Assembly (NCBI RefSeq): GCF_014696225.1
Contig: NZ_JACJPV010000002.1
Span: 124,001 to 188,000, forward strand
Direction of reading: 5' to 3'
DNA from: Anabaena sp. FACHB-1237
GTDB taxonomy: Bacteria > Cyanobacteriota > Cyanobacteriia > Cyanobacteriales > Nostocaceae
Length of the DNA stretch: 64,000 nucleotides
The notes beneath the pieces were generated by a model that had not been told where the DNA came from, did no database searches, and worked only from the letters and a program-made list of their open reading frames with translations. The translations under genes and the position numbers were made by a program. This document shows positions 1 to 9,143 of this stretch, one piece after another (the stretch's first letter is position 1; each line of letters opens with the position of its first letter).

Positions 1-429
1 GCTGCTCTCACTCAAATAGAACAAACATCAGGAGAAGTTCTTTATCGCTCACAGGTAAAATTAGATGACAACTTGGGTAAAGTTTGGCAAGTAATTTTAT
101 TTAAACAAAGCTATCCAGGGGCAATATCTAATATTAATCTCCGTTTAGTAGGGTTTCCTGGTTCTGTGGAATTAATTCATCCGCAATCGTTAAGAATTAC
201 TACCAATACAGGTAAAATATGGAATGCTAATGATATATTTTTAGATGAAGCACCAGCACCTACAATTGGTCAATATGATTTCACTGAAATATTGCCCCAA
301 TTACCACTAGAATCTTTAAATCTATCTATAACTTTACCTGGTACAAAATTCGTTAATATCTCAGTTCCTGTTCATGTCGTCAAAGAGTGGAAATCAATAA
401 CTAATAAGGGTAAAAATGTCCAAGATTAA
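1..429 (+). CDS. DUF3122-like protein, 3' part (5' end off window)
   Basis: The reading frame is open from base 1 to the stop at 429, so the gene starts before the window; the in-frame TTG at 73 is internal. The visible 142 residues hold a GEVLYRSQ...WQVILFK motif followed by a beta-rich stretch (LRLVGFPG, HPQSL). This matches my memory of the DUF3122 family, small cyanobacterial proteins usually carrying a signal peptide; that N-terminus is not visible here. The end overlaps hoxY by 14 bases in another frame, so it is probably co-transcribed and translationally coupled. A hypothetical gene between hoxU and hoxY is known in heterocystous cyanobacteria, which suggests hoxU lies just upstream. 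Function is unknown; a role in hydrogenase assembly is only a guess from position. Confidence 0.75.
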   Translation, partial: AALTQIEQTSGEVLYRSQVKLDDNLGKVWQVILFKQSYPGAISNINLRLVGFPGSVELIHPQSLRITTNTGKIWNANDIFLDEAPAPTIGQYDFTEILPQLPLESLNLSITLPGTKFVNISVPVHVVKEWKSITNKGKNVQD

Positions 430-961
430 ATTAGCAACAGTTTGGTTAGGTGGATGTTCTGGCTGTCATATGTCATTCTTAGATTTAGATGAATGGTTGA
501 TAGACTTAGCCGCCCACGTTGATGTAGTTTATAGTCCCATTGCTGATATTAAAGAATATCCAGAAAATGTAGATGTAGTATTAGTTGAAGGAGCGATCGC
601 CAACGAAGAACATTTAGAATTAATTCACACCATTAGAAAACGCACAAAAACCATAATTTCTTTTGGAGATTGTGCTGTAACTGGTAACGTTACCGCCATG
701 AGAAACCCCACAGGAAACGCCGATGTGAGCTTACAATTAGCCTATATTCATGGCGCAGATATTAACCAACAAATTCCCTATGAACCCGGTATAGTTCCCC
801 CATTACTGGATAGAGTCGTACCCGTTCATCGTATAGTACCAGTTGATATTTATCTTCCTGGTTGTCCACCTTCTGCCCCTCGTATTCGCGCCACCATAGA
901 ACCTTTATTAAAGGGTGAAATGCCAGAAATGGTAGGACGAAGAATGATTAAATTTGGGTAA
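416..961 (+). CDS. hoxY: NAD-reducing bidirectional [NiFe] hydrogenase small subunit HoxY
   Basis: Small subunit of the cytoplasmic bidirectional hydrogenase (HoxEFUYH). It carries the Fe-S cluster that passes electrons between the [NiFe] site in HoxH and the diaphorase HoxFU. At 181 aa it has the family's usual length and no Tat signal, as expected for a cytoplasmic enzyme. Visible ligands are C14 and C17 in GGCSGCHMSF, C86 in GDCAVTG and C150 in LPGCPPS. The ATG overlaps the preceding gene by 14 bases. It lies in an operon-like run with a CBS gene and hoxH on the same strand. The spacers are short repeats rather than terminators. Confidence 0.97.
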   Translation: MSKIKLATVWLGGCSGCHMSFLDLDEWLIDLAAHVDVVYSPIADIKEYPENVDVVLVEGAIANEEHLELIHTIRKRTKTIISFGDCAVTGNVTAMRNPTGNADVSLQLAYIHGADINQQIPYEPGIVPPLLDRVVPVHRIVPVDIYLPGCPPSAPRIRATIEPLLKGEMPEMVGRRMIKFG

Positions 962-1021
962 CTAGTGATTGGTAATTGATAGTTGATAATTACTGACTCT
1001 TGACTTATTTAGAGGTAAATT
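962..1021 (+). repeat. short AT-rich near-tandem repeat in the hoxY-CBS spacer
   Basis: The 60-base spacer contains near-tandem copies of a 7-8-base motif of the type TGATTGGTAATTGATAG. These are similar to the short tandemly repeated heptamers common between genes of heterocystous cyanobacteria. A possible ribosome site (AGAGGTAA) precedes the next ATG. No terminator hairpin is seen. Confidence 0.5.
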
Positions 1022-1636
1022 ATGTTAACCGCAGCAGATGTAATGACCAAAGATGTGGCCATGATTAAAGGTTCAGCCACCGTAGCCCAAGCAGTAAAAT
1101 TAATGAGAGAAAGAGATTGGCGGGCATTAATTGTAGATCGTCGTCATGATCAAGATGCCTATGGAATTATTAGCGAAAGTGACATAGTTTATAAAGTCAT
1201 TGCCTATGGAAAAGATCCTCATCAAACTTATGTTTATGAAATCATGACTAAACCTTGTATCGTTGTCAATCCTGAACTTGGTTTAGAATATGTAGCGCGA
1301 TTATTTGCCGATCATCGTTTACATCGTGCCCCAGTAATTAGTGATAAATTGTTAGGAATTATCTCACTAACTGATATTTTAGCTAGAACTGGTTCCTTAG
1401 AAAAACCTCGCGCAATTTTCTTACAAGAAGAATTACAACAAGAAGTAGAAAAAGCTCGGAAAATCTGTGCAGAAAAAGGTCTCAATTCTAGAGAATGTGC
1501 AGCAGCTTGGGATGTAGTAGAAGAAATTCAAGCAGAAATTGCCCACCAACGAGCTATGAAACCGGTAAAAACACCTTTTGAACAATACTGTGAAGAATTT
1601 CCAGAAGCAGAAGAAGCAAGAGTTTATGATTTATAA
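1022..1636 (+). CDS. CBS-domain protein within the hox operon
   Basis: A 204-aa protein with two CBS motifs, roughly residues 5-62 (TAADVMTKDVAMIKG...GIISESDIV) and 72-130 (VYEIMTKPCIVVNPE...GIISLTDIL). These are followed by a helical C-terminal region of about 70 residues rich in Glu and Lys. Paired CBS motifs form a Bateman module that binds adenosine nucleotides (AMP/ATP/NAD-type ligands) in other proteins. A CBS gene lies between hoxY and hoxH in several Nostocales, so its position is conserved rather than accidental. It has no enzymatic domain of its own. An energy- or redox-sensing role in controlling the hydrogenase is an inference from position. Confidence 0.9.
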   Translation: MLTAADVMTKDVAMIKGSATVAQAVKLMRERDWRALIVDRRHDQDAYGIISESDIVYKVIAYGKDPHQTYVYEIMTKPCIVVNPELGLEYVARLFADHRLHRAPVISDKLLGIISLTDILARTGSLEKPRAIFLQEELQQEVEKARKICAEKGLNSRECAAAWDVVEEIQAEIAHQRAMKPVKTPFEQYCEEFPEAEEARVYDL

Positions 1637-1696
1637 ATTAGTGAATAGGGAATAGTCATATTTTACCAATCACCCATCACCCATCACCAAATAATT
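1637..1696 (+). repeat. CCCATCA heptamer repeat in the CBS-hoxH spacer
   Basis: The spacer ends with CAATCA CCCATCA CCCATCA CC (about 1668-1690), a short tandem heptamer repeat of the cyanobacterial STRR type. It lies close upstream of the hoxH ATG, and no obvious Shine-Dalgarno sequence is present in this spacer. Confidence 0.6.
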
Positions 1697-3145
1697 ATGA
1701 AAAAAATTGTTATTGATCCCGTTACTCGCATTGAAGGACACGCCAAAATTAGCATTTTCTTAGATGATGAAGGTCAAGTAAATGATGCCCATTTTCATGT
1801 CACCGAATTTCGCGGTTTTGAAAAATTTTGTGTCGGTCGTCCTTTTCATGAAATGCCTGGAATTACCGCCAGAATTTGCGGGATTTGTCCCGTAAGTCAT
1901 TTATTAGCATCAGCAAAAACTGGAGATAAAATACTGGCTGTTACTATTCCTAAAACTGCGACAAATTTACGTCGTTTAATGAATTTAGGGCAATTAGTTC
2001 AATCCCATGCTTTAAGTTTTTTTCATCTCAGTGCGCCGGATTTATTATTAGGAATGGATAGCGATCCCGCCCAAAGAAATATATTTGGTTTAATTGCTGC
2101 TGATCCTGAATTAGCTAGAAGTGGGATTCGTCTCCGTCAATTTGGCCAGGAAATAATTGAATTATTAGGAGGTAAAAAAGTCCATCCCTCTTGGTCTGTT
2201 CCTGGGGGAGTAAGTGACCCTTTAACTTCACAAAATCGTACTCACATTCAACAAAGAATACCTGAAGCAAAAGCCACTACTATTAATGCCATAAACTTAT
2301 TTAAAACCCTGTTAAAACCATTTGAAAAAGAAGCCCAAACTTTTGGTAATTTCCCTAGTTTATTCATGGGTTTAGTCACTGCCGATGGTTTATGGGAAAC
2401 TTATGATGGAAATCTTCGTTTTGTTGATAGTGCAGGTAACATTGTTGCTGATAAACTCCAAGCAGATAATTATCATGAATTTATTGGTGAATCGGTACAA
2501 CCAGATTCTTATTTAAAATCTCCTTATTATCGTCCATTAGGTTATCCTGAAAGTGGTGATAATTGTCGTTTAGATAGTGGAATGTATCGCGTTGGACCAT
2601 TAGCTAGATTGAATATTTGTAGTCACATTGGTACACCTTTAGCAGATGCAGAATTAAAGGAATTTCGCAGTCATGGTAAAGGGGCTGTACAATCATCATT
2701 TTTCTATCATTATGCACGGTTAATTGAAATTTTAGCTTGCATAGAACATATAGAAATATTACTTGATGATCCCGATATTTTATCAACTAATGTACGTGCA
2801 AAAGCTGGTATTAATTGTTTGGAAGCTGTGGGAGTTAGTGAAGCACCAAGGGGTACATTATTCCATCATTATCAAGTAGATGAAAATGGATTAATGTTAA
2901 AGGTAAATTTGATTATTGCTACTGGTCAAAATAATTTAGCTATGAATCGTACAGTTGCCCAAATTGCCCGGCATTTTGTTAACGGTAATGATATTAAAGA
3001 AGGAATGTTAAACCGTGTGGAGGCTGGAATTAGGGCTTTTGATCCTTGTTTAAGTTGTTCCACTCATGCAGTAGGACAAATGCCTTTAGTCATAGAACTA
3101 GTGGCAAAAGATGGAACAATAGTTAATCAAATTTGCCGGAATTAG
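1697..3145 (+). CDS. hoxH: NAD-reducing bidirectional [NiFe] hydrogenase large subunit HoxH (precursor)
   Basis: Catalytic subunit holding the Ni-Fe(CN)2CO centre that oxidises or evolves H2. The N-terminal ligand motif [10 protein letters not shown] supplies C61 and C64; the C-terminal motif DPCLSCSTH supplies C451 and C454 and ends at H457. A 25-residue tail follows H457 ([11 protein letters not shown]...), so this is the uncleaved precursor. In this enzyme class an endopeptidase cleaves just after that His once nickel is inserted; the likely enzyme is HoxW at 5449. At 482 aa it has full family length. It is the last hox gene of the run: the next 345 bases are repeats and the following gene is on the other strand. 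Confidence 0.97.
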   Translation: MKKIVIDPVTRIEGHAKISIFLDDEGQVNDAHFHVTEFRGFEKFCVGRPFHEMPGITARICGICPVSHLLASAKTGDKILAVTIPKTATNLRRLMNLGQLVQSHALSFFHLSAPDLLLGMDSDPAQRNIFGLIAADPELARSGIRLRQFGQEIIELLGGKKVHPSWSVPGGVSDPLTSQNRTHIQQRIPEAKATTINAINLFKTLLKPFEKEAQTFGNFPSLFMGLVTADGLWETYDGNLRFVDSAGNIVADKLQADNYHEFIGESVQPDSYLKSPYYRPLGYPESGDNCRLDSGMYRVGPLARLNICSHIGTPLADAELKEFRSHGKGAVQSSFFYHYARLIEILACIEHIEILLDDPDILSTNVRAKAGINCLEAVGVSEAPRGTLFHHYQVDENGLMLKVNLIIATGQNNLAMNRTVAQIARHFVNGNDIKEGMLNRVEAGIRAFDPCLSCSTHAVGQMPLVIELVAKDGTIVNQICRN

Positions 3146-3186
3146 TTCAGATGTGCAGATCCCTAAATTTTTAAACAAGTCATGGA

Positions 3187-3302
3187 TAAGCTGATGTGCA
3201 GCTAAACTACAGCACATTCCATTTACATGAGGTGGACTATAGTTACAGTAGCACAAGCATCTTGCTTGTATTAATTATTCAAGTTAAAGGCACAACAGCT
3301 TA
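3187..3302 (+). repeat. TA-flanked MITE-like element, chimeric copy
   Basis: Begins TAAGCTGATGTGC and ends GCACAACAGCTTA, the inverted ends of the 104-bp family. It also contains the family hairpin ACAAGCA-TCT-TGCTTGT. Between the left end and the hairpin about 35 bases (CACATTCCATTTACATGAGG and following) match a different repeat family seen at 4653 and 52892. This makes the copy 116 bp long and apparently recombinant. Confidence 0.75.
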
Positions 3303-3333
3303 TAAGAGTTTGGAATATGTACTACAGATAGAT

Positions 3334-3410
3334 AAGGTGCATCAGATATTATAAATCTGTTATTATAAATCCGTTGATTGATAGAATTTATGGAATCTGA
3401 CGCACCCTAC
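3334..3410 (+). repeat. inverted repeat ending GGTGCATCAGA / TCTGACGCACC
   Basis: The ends are near-perfect reverse complements (AAGGTGCATCAGAT and ATCTGACGCACCCT-like), with an AT-rich centre containing ATTATAAATC twice. A second copy lies at 14240-14304. The same GACGCACCC core appears inside the larger AGGACTTACGC family. Confidence 0.6.
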
Positions 3411-3490
3411 AATACTTAGGGGTTTTTAGTCTTTTTTCTGATAAAATATTTTAGGATGGCTGATAGCTAACGGCTGAATGCTTACCTTTC

Positions 3491-3874
3491 CTATTTTAAG
3501 TTTACTCCTGCTGCTTTAGCATTAAAATTATCAGGAAAATGAGTATTATGATCACAATCAGCTTTTTCTAAATTAGCTCCATTTAAATTAGCTTGACGCA
3601 AATCAGCAGATAATAACATTGCTCCTTGTAAATTTGCATCACTTAAATTTGCTTGACTTAAATTGGCATAACTCAAGTCGCATCCTCGTAAATTTGCACC
3701 ACTTAAATTTGCTTCACTAAAATCAGCATAACTAAAATCAGAACCTTTTAGATCAATGCCTTGCAAATCAGCATTAGCTAACTCAGCTTTTTCAAAGTCT
3801 CGTTGTCCTGATGCGTATTCTTGCAAAAGAATAGCAGTACTATCAATGGGTTGTTGAGGATTTACTTTAGGCAT
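3491..3874 (-). CDS. pentapeptide-repeat protein
   Basis: A 127-aa protein whose residues about 30-112 are a run of A(D/N)LXX repeats: LANADLQGIDL, ANLSGANLRGCD, YANLSQANLSDANL, ADLRQANLNGANL. This predicts a small right-handed quadrilateral beta-helix of about 16 coils. The first 28 residues (PKVNPQQPIDST...) are not repeats and there is no signal peptide. Pentapeptide proteins are numerous in cyanobacteria and mostly uncharacterised; a few in other bacteria mimic DNA and protect gyrase, but nothing here points to that. It is on the opposite strand from hox and not part of that operon. Confidence 0.88.
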   Translation of the reverse strand: MPKVNPQQPIDSTAILLQEYASGQRDFEKAELANADLQGIDLKGSDFSYADFSEANLSGANLRGCDLSYANLSQANLSDANLQGAMLLSADLRQANLNGANLEKADCDHNTHFPDNFNAKAAGVNLK

Positions 3875-4246
3875 AGAACAACCTCACAATTTATGTAAAT
3901 TTGTTACTGTTTTTTTAAAACTAACCAGATTTATCATATAACTAAAATGCTGTCTTCACATAAGTTTGTGTTTAGAGTTTTGATTTCCTCACAAGTTCCT
4001 CAAATTTTTTTGTTATTTATAAATTCGAGGATAAATCATATTGAGATTTATCTGTTAGGTAATATTGTTTAATAACAGGAGGAATGAAGTAAATAGTAAC
4101 ATATTTGCGGAATTAATAACCAATCATTTACCTTGATTTAACCTTTGGAGAAAATATCACTTGATCTAGCTTTATAACAGCACAAGATGGAACTGTAATA
4201 TTTCAAACGCCCCAAGAAGTTACGCAACTTAACTTTGTTTTGTATC

Positions 4247-4371
4247 AGGACTTACACAACTGGCACATTGGTAGGGTGTGGTTCGACAGTATAAATCATG
4301 TAAATAACCAAATTCTTGATATCTGCCGCACCCTACAACAGATTTTTTAGTGTGACACTTGTATAAGTCCT
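4247..4371 (-). repeat. AGGACTTACGC-family MITE-like element, short copy
   Basis: Ends AGGACTTACACAACTGGCAC and GTGTGACACTTGTATAAGTCCT are imperfect inverted repeats. Inside are the family blocks GGTAGGGTGTGGTTCGAC, ATAAATCATGTAAATAACCA and ACAGATTTTTTAGTGTGACA. It lacks about 20 bases (the GAGCTTGTCGAACCA... side) compared with the longer copies at 15064, 25366, 32933 and 54493. Confidence 0.75.
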
Positions 4372-4504
4372 ATGTATAACACCACTCTCAATAACCTAAT
4401 AATTTCTGCAAGCTTCAGTAATTAGTTTGGCGAGGAGGTAGGAGTGGAAACGTTTACTTAAAATACTGCCTTGTCTAATTTCTACCTTGCAACTTCAGCT
4501 ATAA

Positions 4505-4608
4505 TAAGCTAATGTGCAGCACTCACTGTATAATTAAAAAACCTAAAGTTACAGTAGCACAAGCATCTTGCTTGTATTAATTATTCAAGTTAAAAGCACA
4601 ACAGCTTA
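4505..4608 (+). repeat. TA-flanked 104-bp MITE-like element
   Basis: TAAGCTAATGTGCAGC at the left and GCACAACAGCTTA at the right form inverted ends, with an internal hairpin ACAAGCA-TCT-TGCTTGT. It is the same length and nearly identical to the copies at 9173 and 15185. TA lies at both borders. Confidence 0.85.
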
Positions 4609-4652
4609 TTATAATAAATACCAATGAGCAGTGCTAAACCCTAAACTTCGCA

Positions 4653-4757
4653 CTTAGATCACATTCCGTCTACATGAGGTACACTATGAACACAGCAAGA
4701 TGCCTGTGTTACAAGGGTTTTATCATTAACATCTGTACCTCATAATAACGGAAACTG
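4653..4757 (+). repeat. ATGAGGTACAC...GTACCTCAT dispersed repeat
   Basis: Matches 52892-52995 over about 105 bases (CACATTCC, TACATGAGGTACACTAT, AGCAAGATGCC, TTTTATCATTAACATCTG, GTACCTCATAATAAC). ATGAGGTACA and TGTACCTCAT can pair to fold the element into a large hairpin. A central piece of the chimeric element at 3187 comes from the same family. Confidence 0.7.
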
Positions 4758-4939
4758 CTGTAAGAGTCAGAAGTTGGTAGTTCGGAGATGCTTATTATTT
4801 AGCAAGTCATACTTTACAACTTGAGCTATAACGGGAATTGAGTTTCTTAGGATAAATAAACCGTCCTTCATTTCATAACATTTGATAACATATATGCTAA
4901 GATAACTAACAGACCTTAAATATTAAAAAGGGGACGTTA

Positions 4940-5446
4940 GTGAAACCACAATTAGATAAAAAACAATCTAATAACCAGTTAAATCTTTATGAACAAGATT
5001 TTCAACTGTGGATTGAACAAACGATTAGCTCCTTAGAAACAAAACAATTTAACTCATTAGATATTGAACATTTAATTGAGGAGCTTAAAGAGTTGGGCAA
5101 ATCAGAAAAAAGAGCATTAGAAAGTAATTTAATGGTTTTATTGGCACATCTACTAAAACTTATGATACAAAATGATGCTCCTGATTCTATGAAACACAGT
5201 TGGTATCGTTCAATTATTGAACATCGTCAACGGGTTTTAATTGCTCTGAAAAATACTCCTTCTCTAAAATCCTATTTAGAAACAGCCTTAGAAATAGCCT
5301 ATCCTGATGGGCGTAATTTAGCCATTCAAGAAGGGAAAAAAGCATCTTTTGGTGTTCGTATTCCCCAAGAAGATGAATACCCAAATATTTGCCCTTTTTC
5401 GCTAGAACAAATATTAGATCAAGACTTTTTTAATGTTCCTAGCTAA
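4940..5446 (+). CDS. DUF29 family protein
   Basis: A 168-aa, highly helical protein opening YEQDFQLWIEQTISSLETKQF and continuing LDIEHLIEELKELGKSEKRALESNL. This is the DUF29 signature common and multi-copy in cyanobacteria. The start is GTG, preceded by AAAAAGGGGACG as ribosome site. The stop is two bases before the hoxW ATG, so the two are almost certainly one transcript. DUF29 has no known biochemical role; the link to hoxW could be incidental, since these genes move frequently. Confidence 0.9.
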   Translation: MKPQLDKKQSNNQLNLYEQDFQLWIEQTISSLETKQFNSLDIEHLIEELKELGKSEKRALESNLMVLLAHLLKLMIQNDAPDSMKHSWYRSIIEHRQRVLIALKNTPSLKSYLETALEIAYPDGRNLAIQEGKKASFGVRIPQEDEYPNICPFSLEQILDQDFFNVPS

Positions 5447-5448
5447 TA

Positions 5449-5904
5449 ATGATAACAGCAACAGTAATTGGTTATGGTAATGATTTACGTGGTGATGATG
5501 CCATTGGACAACGGGTAGCAAATACCATTGAATCATGGCATTTATCCAATGTAAAATCCTATAGTGTTCATCAATTAACACCGGAATTAGCAGCAAATTT
5601 AGCCCAAACAAATATAGTAATTTTTGTTGATGCTGGTGTTAATTGCCAAAGTGAGGATGTACAAGTAGAATCTTTATTACCAGCGATGGATCAAGAAATA
5701 AATGGACATACAGGAGATCCGCGATCGCTAATTGCCCTGGCTCAAATTCTCTATGGTCATTGTCCAGCAGCGTGGTTAATTACAGTACCAGGAGAGAATT
5801 TTGAACTAAGCGATCGCCTATCATCAAAAGCAGAAAAAGGAATGGCGATTGCCCTCACAAAAATTATTAGTATTCTTAATGGAATATCAATAAATGATAA
5901 CTGA
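5449..5904 (+). CDS. hoxW: hydrogenase maturation endopeptidase HoxW
   Basis: A 151-aa aspartic-type [NiFe] hydrogenase protease. The N-terminus ATVIGYGNDLRGDDAIG is the HybD/HoxW motif, with the acidic residue in GDDAIG taken as a nickel-sensing ligand; FVDAGV (about residues 60-65) and GHTGDPRSL follow. The family reads nickel in the large subunit and removes its C-terminal tail; the HoxH precursor 2.3 kb upstream carries such a tail. It lies between DUF29 (2-base gap) and the acyl-CoA synthetase gene (28-base gap), apart from the hox structural operon, as is usual in filamentous cyanobacteria. A HupL protease (HupW) is the alternative; the neighbouring hoxH favours HoxW. Confidence 0.88.
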   Translation: MITATVIGYGNDLRGDDAIGQRVANTIESWHLSNVKSYSVHQLTPELAANLAQTNIVIFVDAGVNCQSEDVQVESLLPAMDQEINGHTGDPRSLIALAQILYGHCPAAWLITVPGENFELSDRLSSKAEKGMAIALTKIISILNGISINDN

Positions 5905-5932
5905 TAAATGATCAAGTAATGGTAAAGGAAAA

Positions 5933-8695
5933 ATGAGTAACAATTTCACTGAAAAAGCTTATGATATCCTGAAATCAGAAAGATTAAATCCTCTGGATAG
6001 TGTGTTTGCACCTAAAACAGTTGCTGTTATTGGTGCAAGTGAAAAACCTGGAAGTGTAGGTAGAACTTTACTATGGAACTTAATTACTAATCCTTTTGGG
6101 GGAACAGTTTTTCCCATTAATCCCCAACGTCATAGCGTCTTAGGAATTAAAGCCTATCCTACTATTTTTGATGTTCCTGAAAAAATAGATTTAGCTGTAA
6201 TTGCTACCCCTGCATCTACAGTTCCGAAAATTATTTCTGACTGCGTGGAAGCCAGAATTAAAGCAGCAATTATTATTTCCGCAGGTTTTAAAGAAGCAGG
6301 AGAAAAAGGCATAGCTTTAGAACAACAAATACTTCACCAAGCGCACCAGGGAAAAATCAGAATTATTGGACCAAACTGTTTAGGAGTAATGAATCCAATT
6401 TCAGGTTTAAATGCCACCTTTGCTAGTAAAATGGCACAACCGGGAAACGTCGGTTTTATCAGCCAAAGTGGCGCATTATGTACATCAATTCTGGATTGGA
6501 GTTTACAGGAAAATGTTGGTTTTAGTGCCTTCGTTTCCATCGGTTCAATGTTAGATATTAGCTGGGGAGATTTAATTTATTATTTAGGGGATGATCCCCA
6601 TACCAAAAGTATTGTAATTTATATGGAATCCATCGGAGATGCCCGTTCATTTCTTTCCGCAGCGCGAGAAGTAGCATTAACAAAACCGATAATTGTCATT
6701 AAAGCTGGAAAAACAGCAGCAGCAGCAAAAGCCGCAGCATCCCACACAGGATCATTAGCAGGAAGTGATGCAGTTTTAGATGCAGCTTTTAGACGATGTG
6801 GAGTATTAAGAGTTAATAGTATTTCTGACTTATTTGATATGTCAGAAGTACTAGCAAAACAACCACGTCCACAAGGAGCAAAATTAACCATTTTAACAAA
6901 TGCTGGAGGTCCAGGAGTATTAGCAACAGATACATTAATAGAAAGTAAAGGAGAATTAACCCAAATTTCTGATGAAGTAATTAATTCTTTGAATGAAATT
7001 TTACCCACCCAATGGAGTCATAATAACCCCATTGATATCTTAGGAGATGCTGATCCTCAACGTTATACAAAAGCCTTAGAAATAGCAGCAAAAGATACTA
7101 ATAGTGATGGGTTATTAGTAATTTTAACACCCCAAGCAATGACCGATCCCACAAAAATTGCTGAAGAATTAAAACCTTATGCAAAAATGACAAATAAACC
7201 CATTTTAGCAAGTTGGATGGGAGGAGAAGATGTGGCACAAGGAAAACAAATTCTCAACCGCGAAGGTATTCCTACTTATGCTTATCCCGATACATCAGCG
7301 CGGATATTTAGCTATATGTGGCAGTATAGTTATAACTTAAAAGGAATTTATGAAACTCCAGTATTACCCTCATTAGAATGTGATAGTAATTCTCGCAATT
7401 GTGCATTAGTAGAAAACATTATTAACGATGCCAGAAAAGCTGGAAGAACTATTTTAACAGAATTTGAATCTAAGGAAATATTAGCAGCTTATGGTATTCC
7501 CATAGTGGCTGTAAGTATTGCCAAAAGTGGCGAGGAAGCGGTAGAATGTGCGGATAAAATTGGTTATCCAGTGGTTTTAAAATTGTATTCTCAAACCATC
7601 ACTCATAAAACAGATGTGGGAGGAGTACAGTTAAATTTACGCAATGCAGAAGCAGTTAAAAAAGCCTATCACTTAATAGAAACATCGGTATTAGAAAAGG
7701 CTAAACTTGAAGATTTTTCAGGCGTAACTGTACAGCCCATGGTAAAAACTAGTGGTTATGAATTGATCATTGGTAGTAGTTTAGATCCCCAATTTGGACC
7801 AGTATTATTATTTGGTGCTGGGGGACAATTAGTAGAAATTTTCCAAGATAGTTCTATTGCTTTACCACCTTTAAATACCACTTTAGCTAGAAGAATGATG
7901 GAACAAACCAAAATTTATAAAGCATTAAAAGGGGTCAGAGGTAGACAAAGCATTGACTTAGCAGCTTTAGAGGAATTATTAGTAGTATTTAGTCACTTGG
8001 TAGTAGAACAACCTTGGATTAAAGAAATTGACATCAACCCATTATTAGCTATTCCTCCCAGTCCCGATCATCCAGGTGGTTTAATAGCATTAGATGCTAG
8101 AGTAGTTTTACATTCTCCTAATGTGCAGAAACATCAATTACCAAAATTAGCAATTCGTCCTTATCCCAGTCAATATATAGGCAAGTGGCAATTAAAAAAT
8201 CACATACAAACTATCATTCGTCCCATTCGTCCCGAAGATGAACCATTGATGGTAAAATTCCATAAAACACTATCAGAAGAAAGTGTGTATTTACGCTATT
8301 TTCACTTAATTAAATTAAGCCAAAGAATTGCCCATGAAAGATTAACCAGAATTTGTTTTATTGACTATGATCGAGAAATGGCATTAGTCGCAGAATATCA
8401 CAACCCAGAAACTCAAGAACCGGAAATTTTAGCAGTGGGAAGACTGAGTAAATTACATGGTAGTAATGAAGCAGAATTTGCTATGCTAGTGAGCGATCGC
8501 TATCAACATCAAGGTTTAGGGACAGAACTACTCAGGAGATTAATAGAAATCGGTAGAAATGAGAAAATTTGCTGTATCTATGCTCATATTTTGGCAGATA
8601 ATACAGGGATGCAAAGAGTATGTGAAAAACTGGGATTTAAAATATCACATACTAACGATGTCACAGTATTGAAAGCAGAAATCCAACTCACATAG
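5933..8695 (+). CDS. ADP-forming acyl-CoA synthetase fused to GNAT acetyltransferase (Pat/AcsP-like)
   Basis: A 920-aa multidomain protein. Domains in order: CoA-binding Rossmann (about 20-150, [17 protein letters not shown]), two succinyl-CoA-ligase-like domains (about 155-480), ATP-grasp (about 495-720, [36 protein letters not shown]) and a C-terminal GNAT domain (about 755-915, [19 protein letters not shown] is the acetyl-CoA site). The arrangement is that of ADP-forming acetyl-CoA synthetases and of bacterial protein lysine acetyltransferase Pat. H271 in [11 protein letters not shown] sits where the phospho-histidine of active ADP-ACS enzymes is expected, so synthetase activity may be retained. 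It follows hoxW by 28 bases with AAAGGA as ribosome site. Confidence 0.92.
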   Translation: MSNNFTEKAYDILKSERLNPLDSVFAPKTVAVIGASEKPGSVGRTLLWNLITNPFGGTVFPINPQRHSVLGIKAYPTIFDVPEKIDLAVIATPASTVPKIISDCVEARIKAAIIISAGFKEAGEKGIALEQQILHQAHQGKIRIIGPNCLGVMNPISGLNATFASKMAQPGNVGFISQSGALCTSILDWSLQENVGFSAFVSIGSMLDISWGDLIYYLGDDPHTKSIVIYMESIGDARSFLSAAREVALTKPIIVIKAGKTAAAAKAAASHTGSLAGSDAVLDAAFRRCGVLRVNSISDLFDMSEVLAKQPRPQGAKLTILTNAGGPGVLATDTLIESKGELTQISDEVINSLNEILPTQWSHNNPIDILGDADPQRYTKALEIAAKDTNSDGLLVILTPQAMTDPTKIAEELKPYAKMTNKPILASWMGGEDVAQGKQILNREGIPTYAYPDTSARIFSYMWQYSYNLKGIYETPVLPSLECDSNSRNCALVENIINDARKAGRTILTEFESKEILAAYGIPIVAVSIAKSGEEAVECADKIGYPVVLKLYSQTITHKTDVGGVQLNLRNAEAVKKAYHLIETSVLEKAKLEDFSGVTVQPMVKTSGYELIIGSSLDPQFGPVLLFGAGGQLVEIFQDSSIALPPLNTTLARRMMEQTKIYKALKGVRGRQSIDLAALEELLVVFSHLVVEQPWIKEIDINPLLAIPPSPDHPGGLIALDARVVLHSPNVQKHQLPKLAIRPYPSQYIGKWQLKNHIQTIIRPIRPEDEPLMVKFHKTLSEESVYLRYFHLIKLSQRIAHERLTRICFIDYDREMALVAEYHNPETQEPEILAVGRLSKLHGSNEAEFAMLVSDRYQHQGLGTELLRRLIEIGRNEKICCIYAHILADNTGMQRVCEKLGFKISHTNDVTVLKAEIQLT

Positions 8696-8762
8696 CGCGT
8701 AAAAGCGGAATAGCAGACAGCACATTCTCCTCTGCTACTCTGCGTCTCTGCGTGAAACAAAA

Positions 8763-9143
8763 CTATTCTATTTTCCCATAATTAAGCATCATATAACTTA
8801 ACAACCAACTCACAGCAGTCGCTCTTCTAGTTTGTCGAGGTCCAAACTCACCAATTTTATAACCCTTAAAACCTAATTTCTGCTTTAGTAATTGTTTATT
8901 TTCCTGGGGAATAGAACGAGTTAATTTCACAGTAGCAGGACGAGATTCAATAAAATTTGGAGGCTGTGGATATTCACTCCGCCATTCTGGTTCTACCTGC
9001 TTATTATCATAAGTTTGAGCATTGTCATCGTAACGATAACCTAAATAATACCATAGCAATCTATTCACGGCATCATCATCAATTGTATCATTAATGATCG
9101 CCCACATAGTCTCTGTATTTAATGGTGGTAATTCAGTCATCAT
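8763..9143 (-). CDS. DUF1823 family protein
   Basis: A 126-aa protein. The central and C-terminal blocks (LGYRYDDNAQTYDN, SRPATVKLTRSIP, KQLLKQKLGFKGYKIGEFG, RQTRRATAVSWLLSY) match what I recall of the cyanobacterial and plastid DUF1823 family. No signal peptide, transmembrane segment or catalytic motif is visible. It converges on the acyl-CoA synthetase gene with only 67 bases between them. The second codon is also ATG, so the start could be three bases further in. Function unknown. Confidence 0.82.
   Translation of the reverse strand: MMTELPPLNTETMWAIINDTIDDDAVNRLLWYYLGYRYDDNAQTYDNKQVEPEWRSEYPQPPNFIESRPATVKLTRSIPQENKQLLKQKLGFKGYKIGEFGPRQTRRATAVSWLLSYMMLNYGKIE

Larger units (their letters stand above)
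3146..3490. other. intergenic region made largely of dispersed repeats
   Basis: No credible gene is seen. It holds a chimeric copy of the 104-bp TA-flanked element (3187-3302) and a GGTGCATCAGATATT-type inverted repeat (3334-3410). A STRR-like stretch (GATAGCTAACGGCTGAATGCTTA, in part) lies near the end of the pentapeptide gene. Confidence 0.7.
3875..4939. other. 1-kb repeat-rich intergenic region
   Basis: No credible coding frame is seen on either strand. It contains, in order, an AGGACTTAC element (4247-4371), a TA-flanked 104-bp element (4505-4608) and an ATGAGGTAC...GTACCTCAT element (4653-4757). The first 370 bases are plain AT-rich sequence that should hold the promoter of the leftward pentapeptide gene; the last 180 bases lead to the DUF29-hoxW genes. 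Confidence 0.7.
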
